Shown here: piece after piece, positions 1 through 3,698 of the stretch
Layout of the letters: every line of letters starts with the position of its first letter
How positions within the stretch are numbered: the first letter of the stretch is position 1
Assembly (NCBI GenBank): GCA_021796175.1
Contig: JAJYOM010000111.1
Coordinates: 1 to 5,565, forward strand
Length of the DNA: 5,565 nucleotides
Direction: 5' to 3'
Origin: Thermoplasmata archaeon
GTDB taxonomy: Archaea; Thermoplasmatota; Thermoplasmata; Sysuiplasmatales; Sysuiplasmataceae
The notes under the pieces: generated by a model
What the model saw: only the letters and a program-made list of their open reading frames with translations
Databases searched by the model: none
Told to the model about the DNA's origin: nothing
Position numbers and translations under genes: made by a program

Positions 1-565
1 CCGCCTCAGTATAACCACGTATGATGAAATCTAGCACGGCCGCATAAAAGCGCCCGGGCTCATCTTCAGTCATGGTGTAGTCTTTAAGCAAGGGTGAGGG
101 CCCGGATTCTGTGCCAAGATACTGCATTACCAGCAGGTTCTCTCTGCGTGCGACAGGCTTTGGTACAGTCAGTCCATGGCTGAAATACCGTTCGAGGTTC
201 ACGTACTCCCTCTGAACCCACATACTGATGGTTTTTGCAAAGTTGCCGGTAATTCCACGGAAACGTTCATCACCAGCTATGTATGCAGAGAGCGTCTTGA
301 ATGTGGCATTGGATATCCTGTATATCTTGAGCGCAACCGCTTCCCCTGATGCGGAAGTGCACTTGAAGACACCACCCTCCTTCCCGGTAGCGACTATGAA
401 ATCAACTGTTGAAATTACGCCGTCATTCATCATTTCATAGATATTCATCAGCGTACGACGGTCAAAAAACTGATCGAAGACCTTCCTGTCCTCTACCCCT
501 TTTATTCTCTTCTCATAGGGCTCGAGCAGCTTCAGGTACTTTTCCTCTTCCTTCCAGGATGGCAA
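1..565 (-). CDS. rio1: RIO1-type serine/threonine protein kinase, N-terminal part (runs off the window)
   Basis: 188 codons are visible; the C-terminal half lies beyond the left edge. RIO1 kinases are ATP-dependent atypical kinases/ATPases that act in the cytoplasm in late maturation of the small ribosomal subunit. Seen in the sequence: an N-terminal helical region; DRKVFDQFFDRRTL at 26-39, typical of RIO1; the RIO nucleotide loop ATGKEGGVF at 59-67 (family usually STGKEADVY-like); the ATP-binding lysine in ALKIYR at K80; the RIO1 block YIAGDERFRGI at 95-105; and the hinge LLVMQYLG at 144-151. The catalytic HxDLSxxN loop and metal-binding DxG are not in the window. An in-frame TAA lies directly before TTG at 565, so TTG is the first possible start; no ATG occurs until deep in the domain. 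The Shine-Dalgarno is weak (GGATTGAT). It begins 22 bases after the aIF1A stop and is probably co-transcribed with it. Confidence 0.93.
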   Translation of the reverse strand, partial: MPSWKEEEKYLKLLEPYEKRIKGVEDRKVFDQFFDRRTLMNIYEMMNDGVISTVDFIVATGKEGGVFKCTSASGEAVALKIYRISNATFKTLSAYIAGDERFRGITGNFAKTISMWVQREYVNLERYFSHGLTVPKPVARRENLLVMQYLGTESGPSPLLKDYTMTEDEPGRFYAAVLDFIIRGYTEA

Positions 566-587
566 TTAAATCAATCCGGGTCGCCCT

Positions 588-965
588 TCAGAAAACATTG
601 ATCCCCTTCGGTATCATGTTTCTTCTGCTCAGATAAGAAGACTGCGTCTTCGTGTAACGGTAAAGTATGTCCGCTTTGTCAGCCTGAAAATCCCACGGTC
701 GGATTATGACCAGGTCTCCTTCCCTGATCCACATCTTTTTCTTGATCTTGCCGGGTATGCGGCCCATGCGTGCAGTCCCGTCTGCACACTGCACCCTGAT
801 TCTTGAGCCTCCCAGGAGCTGGTCGGCTACTGCCAGCATCTCGCCTTCGTTCCTGCGGGGGAGTGGAACCCGCATATAGGTGTCAGTCCCCTCCTCACCT
901 TCGACAATGGCCCCCTGCCTGCTTTCGAACCGCTCCTGCCTCTCTCTGTTGCTTTTTATGCTCAA
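588..965 (-). CDS. eif1a: Translation initiation factor 1A (aIF1A)
   Basis: 125 residues, near the usual archaeal length (about 100-115) with a longer N-terminal tail. aIF1A binds the A site of the small ribosomal subunit and helps initiator tRNA and mRNA recruitment. Seen: a charged N-terminal tail (1-30) and an S1/IF1-type OB fold at about 31-95. Diagnostic strings are PRRNEGEMLAVADQLLGGSR (36-55), RIRVQCADGTARMGRIPGK (55-73) and KKKMWIREGDLVIIRPWDF (75-93). ADKADILYRY (95-104) leads into the C-terminal helix. The start is TTG at 965: GGAG at 976-973 sits 7 bases upstream, and the first ATG (residue 31) would remove the tail right at the fold boundary. A TATA-like box lies about 50 bases upstream, giving a short leader. 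RIO1 follows after 22 bases. Identification is very secure; only the exact start is open. Confidence 0.96.
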   Translation of the reverse strand: MSIKSNRERQERFESRQGAIVEGEEGTDTYMRVPLPRRNEGEMLAVADQLLGGSRIRVQCADGTARMGRIPGKIKKKMWIREGDLVIIRPWDFQADKADILYRYTKTQSSYLSRRNMIPKGINVF

Positions 966-1012
966 TTTGAATCTCCGTGTCCAGCGTGTGGGTAGATAGT
1001 AAAGGTCCCTCG

Positions 1013-1020
1013 ATTATATA
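1013..1020 (-). promoter_or_regulatory. TATA box for the aIF1A-RIO1 operon
   Basis: TATATAAT reads on the minus strand from 1020 to 1013. Archaeal transcription normally starts about 25-27 bases downstream of the TATA centre, which predicts a start near 990. That leaves a leader of about 25 bases holding the GGAG Shine-Dalgarno at 976-973. The spacing fits, but no upstream BRE is obvious. Confidence 0.5.
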
Positions 1021-1078
1021 CGTTGCGCAAGTGGTAAAGGGTAAATTGCATCCATCAGCTCAAGCGACATCGGCCCTG

Positions 1079-1140
1079 AAAAAGCCACCAGTCCAACCCG
1101 CGTTTGGCTGTCCCCCGTTTATTCTTTGGACTGGTGTGGC
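1079..1140 (-). terminator. Long hairpin followed by T5, likely 3' end of the 57-residue gene's transcript or a structured RNA
   Basis: Positions 1088-1096 pair perfectly with 1126-1134 (9 bp), and 1084-1087 pair with 1137-1140 (4 bp) across a two-base bulge (1135-1136). This makes a 13-bp stem with a 29-base loop. On the minus strand the stem is followed directly by TTTTT (1083-1079), in the right orientation to end transcription from the small gene before the aIF1A promoter. Archaeal termination mainly needs the T run, so the stem may serve another purpose such as a stable 3' end or a small RNA. Long loops are unusual for plain terminators. Confidence 0.45.
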
Positions 1141-1305
1141 AGGCAGTATCAACGTATTCATCTTAAAAGTTACGGCTGAACTGAGGGTGGTTGGGTTCAG
1201 TTATCTCCCTGCAGGCTTAGCACTGCAATCAGGTTCGCATCTGCACACGGAAAACGGAGAAAACAACCATGGAAGCTGATTCAACTACCCGGCAGATTGA
1301 GACGG

Positions 1306-1479
1306 CTAAGGGACTACATGCGGGGAAGAGGCGTCGTCAGGAACATCCCGATAAACCTCATCGCAGTGATGGAAGGAGAATGTAATGTAGCGCTTATCCC
1401 CGCGACTGTTCTTTATGCTGCACGGACCGAAGCCGTCGTCATCCGCGCCATACCACTTTTCGCAGTTCTTGCAGAGCAT
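1306..1479 (-). CDS. 57-residue four-cysteine protein, putative metal-binding, function unknown
   Basis: I do not recognise a named family. The protein begins MLCKNCEKWYGADDDGFGPC and carries cysteines at 3, 6, 20 and 39, with H37-H38 directly before C39. The CxxC...C...HHC pattern could bind one zinc ion or an iron-sulfur cluster, and the CxxCxxWxG opening resembles small archaeal CxxC proteins seen beside unrelated genes. There is no signal peptide or membrane segment, so it is probably cytoplasmic. The gene is well supported by its context: a strong GGTGAG Shine-Dalgarno (1488-1483) three bases before the ATG, a TATA box at 1527-1519, and a 17-base palindrome between them. A hairpin with a T run follows about 165 bases after the stop. 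The C-terminal dozen residues are acidic and proline-rich, probably disordered. It appears to be transcribed alone. Confidence 0.72.
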   Translation of the reverse strand: MLCKNCEKWYGADDDGFGPCSIKNSRGDKRYITFSFHHCDEVYRDVPDDASSPHVVP

Positions 1480-1497
1480 TGCCTCACCCTACCCGCA

Positions 1498-1514
1498 TTG
1501 AAGTTTAACTTCAA
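1498..1514. promoter_or_regulatory. Perfect 17-base palindrome, likely operator of the 57-residue gene
   Basis: TTGAAGTTTAACTTCAA has two 8-base arms around a single central T. It lies between the TATA box (1527-1519) and the start codon (1479), covering the bases just before the predicted transcription start near 1497. In archaea, repressors such as Lrp- or MarR/ArsR-family dimers commonly bind at this position and block polymerase recruitment. The regulator is not in the window. Confidence 0.5.
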
Positions 1515-1518
1515 GCCG

Positions 1519-1527
1519 AATAATATA
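1519..1527 (-). promoter_or_regulatory. TATA box of the 57-residue gene
   Basis: TATATTATT reads on the minus strand. Its centre is about 26 bases before position 1497, giving a predicted leader of about 18 bases that contains the GGTGAG ribosome site. The spacing to both elements is what archaeal promoters show. Confidence 0.5.
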
Positions 1528-1682
1528 CCTTGGGAAGGACTTTGATTGAATTCCTGACCCGGGCCAGGGGTGGCAGCTTGGACCGTTTTGCCGAAGGACT
1601 CTGAAGGGACAATGACAACTGGCTCCTGTGCATGCTTCGGATAACGGCTCTCAGACCAAAGTGGATATTATGGGAAGACGGA

Positions 1683-2240
1683 CTACTCGAGCTCAACAAC
1701 TGAGACTTTGCCACCTGCTGTCGAATAGTGATATGCCATCCAGTCGGACTCTCCCCTGAAGTCATACTCAAGGCCAATTATGAACAGCCATTCCTGTTCA
1801 GTCTGCTGTGACAGTGCCTTAACAAGTGCCGGTCTGATGAGAGTGTCATTCCATGAATGTATCAGTTCCCTGTTTTCCCGCCTGTTGACATCAGGTTCGC
1901 CGCCCTTCGGATCTCCATATGTGATCACAATCTTGAGGTTTGGTTTGGAAGCGTAAAGACCCTGGAGCTTGTCATTTACCCCGTCCCTTTCATTCTCGTG
2001 CTCGATGTGCGCCACTTCGGTTTCCGCATTTTCATCGTACAGCACGGCGCCAGACCTGCCCTCCTGTGCGAACCGAATCCAAAGTCCTAACTTATCCCTT
2101 GCAATATACAGAAGGTAAGGGTACATCACACCCTGGGTCCATTCACCAGGACTCATTTCCCAGGATAGTTTATAGTGACTGTCAAGCCATTGTGTGAAGT
2201 TTCCCTTCCATTCATTCCAGAAGTTGTTGACCGAAACCAT
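1683..2240 (-). CDS. 185-residue protein of unknown function, possible nuclease-like fold
   Basis: No family is recognised with confidence. It is soluble and acidic, with no signal peptide, no membrane segment and no cysteines. Residues 1-50 are rich in tryptophan and aromatic residues (W8, W11, W18, W27, W34, YPYLLY at 40-45). The centre reads as strand-rich: LWIRF (53-57), then ETEVAHIEHEN (73-83), then a helix-like stretch and the strand LKIVITY (102-108) with G109-D110. The last third ends in another strand, EWLFIIGLEYDF. The acidic-strand-acidic arrangement with EHEN recalls restriction-endonuclease-like (PD-(D/E)XK) proteins, but the usual ExK lysine is not evident, so this is weak inference. 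The start is ATG at 2240, with a weak ribosome site, an AT-rich box at 2281-2271 and a palindrome at the predicted transcription start. It appears monocistronic. Confidence 0.75.
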   Translation of the reverse strand: MVSVNNFWNEWKGNFTQWLDSHYKLSWEMSPGEWTQGVMYPYLLYIARDKLGLWIRFAQEGRSGAVLYDENAETEVAHIEHENERDGVNDKLQGLYASKPNLKIVITYGDPKGGEPDVNRRENRELIHSWNDTLIRPALVKALSQQTEQEWLFIIGLEYDFRGESDWMAYHYSTAGGKVSVVELE

Positions 2241-2245
2241 TGTAC

Positions 2246-2255
2246 TGACCGGTCA
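2246..2255. promoter_or_regulatory. 10-base palindrome at the predicted transcription start of the 185-residue gene
   Basis: TGACCGGTCA is a perfect palindrome centred at 2250.5, ten bases before the ATG at 2240. It lies about 26 bases downstream of the AT-rich box at 2281-2271, so it would overlap the transcription start. An operator is possible; a 10-base palindrome can also arise by chance. Confidence 0.3.
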
Positions 2256-2270
2256 CTGAATCGCAGGAAC

Positions 2271-2281
2271 TAATTTAATTT
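2271..2281 (-). promoter_or_regulatory. TATA-like box of the 185-residue gene
   Basis: AAATTAAATTA reads on the minus strand. It is the only AT-rich box at suitable distance from the start codon at 2240 and predicts a start near 2250 with a leader of roughly 10 bases. It also overlaps the stop codon of the broken ORF at 2277-2275. Confidence 0.35.
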
Positions 2282-2331
2282 GTCCTTTTCATTCTGTGCT
2301 GCATTAACTCTTCCCTCAGACGATATGCAAT

Positions 2332-2367
2332 CGCGAATCGCTCCCTGTGGGGTTTGCCTGATTCGCG
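2332..2367. repeat. 8-bp perfect inverted repeat
   Basis: CGCGAATC (2332-2339) is the exact inverse complement of GATTCGCG (2360-2367), with a 20-base loop; flanking G-T pairs could lengthen it. It lies inside the interrupted ORF. Confidence 0.45.
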
Positions 2368-2370
2368 GGC

Positions 2371-2396
2371 AACTTCAATGCGTGCCGCCTGAAGTT
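2371..2396. repeat. 7-bp inverted repeat next to the previous one
   Basis: AACTTCA (2371-2377) pairs with TGAAGTT (2390-2396) around a 12-base loop. It starts four bases after the 2332-2367 repeat ends, so a transcript of either strand could form two adjacent stems. The arms resemble the half-sites of the 1498-1514 palindrome. Confidence 0.4.
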
Positions 2397-2426
2397 ACAA
2401 CGCACCGGCAAAACAGAGAAACATTC

Positions 2427-2446
2427 CGCACCTGATATTTGGTGCG
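2427..2446 (-). promoter_or_regulatory. 6-bp hairpin covering the ribosome site of the interrupted ORF
   Basis: CGCACC (2427-2432) pairs with GGTGCG (2441-2446) around an 8-base loop. On the minus strand the downstream arm contains the AGGTG ribosome site of the ATG at 2424, so the hairpin would mask it. It matters only if the interrupted ORF is or was translated. Confidence 0.3.
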
Positions 2447-2564
2447 AGTTGTAGCTGGCACCGAGAAGTTTCAATCAATAAATGCCTGATTGCCCATTGA
2501 CCATAACACATTTACAAATTGGTTACCGATTGGCAACAATGTTTCTTTCTGAGATTGATCTGGT

Positions 2565-2621
2565 CGTGCAGATTTGCCTTTTTGTGATATTTTTTTCACA
2601 TCTGCATGTGAATTCACTGCA
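2565..2621. repeat. Nested and overlapping inverted repeats with T tract
   Basis: TGCAGAT (2567-2573) pairs with ATCTGCA (2600-2606). Inside it TGTGA (2583-2587) can pair with TCACA (2596-2600) around a T-rich loop. The right arm overlaps a second stem made by TGCA (2603-2606) with TGCA (2618-2621) and the 10-base palindrome GTGAATTCAC (2608-2617). The two structures share bases and exclude each other. Possible roles are protein binding or an RNA switch; none is shown. Confidence 0.4.
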
Positions 2622-2723
2622 AATACCTTGACGCGTCTGCGTTGGCACCGGAGGCTTCAACTATATATGTGCCGTTTTATTGTCGAATGACACGCTGGTT
2701 TCGTGGCGTTGTTGCCTGGGTAG

Positions 2724-2746
2724 GACTGAAACTGCAAATTTCAGTC
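2724..2746 (-). repeat. 8-bp hairpin overlapping the ctaB stop codon
   Basis: GACTGAAA (2724-2731) pairs perfectly with TTTCAGTC (2739-2746) around a 7-base loop. Two bases of the ctaB TGA stop (2747-2745) lie in the stem. No T run follows on the minus strand, so this is not a classic terminator; it may stabilise the mRNA end. Confidence 0.4.
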
Positions 2747-3674
2747 AAATCACAGCATTGGCGAATAGAATGATCAATACAGTAACAAGATACGCATTCA
2801 GAAATATGAAAAACCTGTGAGCCTTTTCTTCCGGTTGTTTCAGAAAGTCAATGAGAAGCGCCACTGATATAGAGTCCAGTATCACTAGTGCAGAGAGTGC
2901 TATGTTATCCATTCCTTCAGTTATCAGGAGCAACAGGGAAGTTGACAGCATCAGTATGTAGAAAATGGAAATCGCTGTAACCCATGTTCTTCTGCCCGAT
3001 ACAACAGGCAGCATCGGGATCCCCGCCCTGGCATAATCCTCTTTGAACTCAACCGATAATGACCAGATGTGCGGGGGAGTCCAGGAAAATACAAGCGTGA
3101 ACAGCAGAATGGCCAGTATAATAGAATCTGGATCAGAAGCGAGGAAACCAAACATGACAGGTATTGCACCGGAGAAACCTCCCCAGAGTATGTTCTGCGA
3201 CGTCCTTCTCTTCAGCCAGAAGCTGTATACCGCAATATTGTCAACAATACCAAAGACCATTAAACAGAGGAACAACGGACCAAGCACCAGACTCGTCGCG
3301 ACAGCAATCACGAGGAGCGCAGAACCTGCCAATATCGCTGTCCTTCCATCAAGCTCACCGGCAGGAAGTGGCCGCATGAGTGTCCTGTCCATCAACCTGT
3401 CCAGTGGAAGGTCAATCCTGTTTGTTATAGATTCGCAACCGGCTGTACCGGCTGCTAGCGCGATCGCCACCAAAAAGAACCTCGTAAAGTTGAATTCGGA
3501 GGTAAGAGCGGCCCCGGTGAAAAAACCAAGAATGGCTGTGATTACAAGTGAGCCCCATACCATCGGTTTTGTCATCTTTGCGTAGGTGAATAATTCGTGT
3601 CCGAGCAGCCGAAAGGTTGTCCTGTTCGCATTCGCCACCCTGCGATATTCCCCAAATACCAGCTTCTCGTTCAT
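2745..3674 (-). CDS. ctaB: Protoheme IX farnesyltransferase (heme O synthase)
   Basis: 309 residues, normal family length. It is an integral membrane UbiA-superfamily prenyltransferase that adds a farnesyl (in archaea possibly longer) chain to heme b to make heme O, the precursor of heme A-type cofactors of terminal oxidases. Seen: the first aspartate-rich motif as N85-x2-D88-x3-D92 followed by MDRTLMRPL (95-103); the family string LKRRTSQNILWGGFSGAIP (154-172); TPPHIWSLS (199-207); and the second site KEDYARAGIPMLPVVSG (211-227). About seven to nine hydrophobic helices fit the fold. It starts at ATG 3674, 24 bases after the upstream gene's TGA, with only a weak ribosome site (GGGTTAAGT), which suggests translation linked to the upstream gene. 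The frame is the same as the upstream gene with no stop between. Identification is firm; substrate chain length is not visible. Confidence 0.95.
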   Translation of the reverse strand: MNEKLVFGEYRRVANANRTTFRLLGHELFTYAKMTKPMVWGSLVITAILGFFTGAALTSEFNFTRFFLVAIALAAGTAGCESITNRIDLPLDRLMDRTLMRPLPAGELDGRTAILAGSALLVIAVATSLVLGPLFLCLMVFGIVDNIAVYSFWLKRRTSQNILWGGFSGAIPVMFGFLASDPDSIILAILLFTLVFSWTPPHIWSLSVEFKEDYARAGIPMLPVVSGRRTWVTAISIFYILMLSTSLLLLITEGMDNIALSALVILDSISVALLIDFLKQPEEKAHRFFIFLNAYLVTVLIILFANAVI

Positions 3675-3698
3675 ACTTAACCCGAATCCGGAAACAGC

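Larger units (their letters stand above)
966..1305. other. Intergenic stretch between aIF1A and the 57-residue gene
   Basis: About 340 bases without a convincing gene. It holds the aIF1A promoter (near 1013-1020) and a strong 13-bp inverted repeat with a run of five T on the minus strand (1079-1140). A weaker inverted repeat pairs CTGAAC (1177-1182) with GTTCAG (1195-1200). A plus-strand open frame covers most of it (977-1279) but has no recognisable domain or ribosome site. A 33-residue minus-strand frame (1161-1060) overlaps the hairpin; I do not call either. Confidence 0.5.
2275..2424 (-). pseudogene. Short ORF interrupted by an in-frame TAA, possible small-gene remnant
   Basis: An ATG at 2424 has AGGTG five bases upstream and opens nine codons (MFLCFAGAL). 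A TAA follows (2397-2395), after which the same frame stays open for 39 codons to TAA at 2277-2275. The open part reads as a plausible helical, basic protein end: LQAARIEVARESGKPHRERF then AIAYRLREEL and MQHRMKRTN. No ATG, GTG or TTG start precedes this part after the stop, so it cannot be expressed alone with usual starts. Readings: a nonsense or frameshift-damaged small gene, a chance open frame over structured DNA, or a sequencing error. I do not recognise a family. Confidence 0.35.
2241..2744. other. Gene-poor intergenic region rich in inverted repeats
   Basis: About 500 bases between ctaB and the 185-residue gene. It holds the latter's promoter region, a short ORF broken by a stop (2424-2275), at least five inverted repeats listed separately, and an isolated TATA-like sequence, CTATATATG, at 2661-2669 that is nearly symmetric and could serve either strand. 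No tRNA, rRNA or CRISPR structure was found. It is more AT-rich and T-tract-rich than its neighbours around 2575-2600. Confidence 0.5.

Noticed and set aside
1084..1140. Integron attC-like site
   Set aside because: GTCCAAC fits one core site, but the partner is TTTGGAC instead of GTTRRRY and there is no inner stem.
1060..1161. Minus-strand frame of 33 codons beginning MNTLILPATP
   Set aside because: No ribosome site and it overlaps the strong hairpin; kept only as an alternative reading of that stretch.
977..1279. Plus-strand open frame of 100 codons
   Set aside because: No ribosome site or recognisable domain, and it runs across the aIF1A promoter and the 13-bp hairpin; most likely chance.
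1297..1545. Plus-strand frame of 82 codons
   Set aside because: It is the reverse of the 57-residue gene and its promoter, which have far better signals.
1511..1777. Minus-strand frame of 88 codons
   Set aside because: Overlaps the end of the 185-residue gene in another frame and has low-complexity serine-rich content without a ribosome site.
2325..2435. Plus-strand frame of 36 codons with a CxxC
   Set aside because: No ribosome site or promoter and it overlaps several inverted repeats; nothing else supports it.
2583..2600. CRP-like TGTGA...TCACA site
   Set aside because: The spacer is 8 bases instead of 6 and the context looks archaeal, where CRP sites are not expected.
2456..2660. Imperfect direct repeat TGGCACCG...TTCAA (2456-2474 and 2643-2660)
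   Set aside because: An 8-base match within 500 bases is expected by chance and the spacers differ in length.
2687..2773. Plus-strand 28-codon frame 22 bases after a TATA-like sequence
   Set aside because: The spacing would suit a leaderless gene, but the frame is short, runs into the end of ctaB antisense and has no recognisable content.
3043..3585. Plus-strand frame of 180 codons
   Set aside because: Antisense shadow of ctaB, whose minus-strand motifs are unambiguous.
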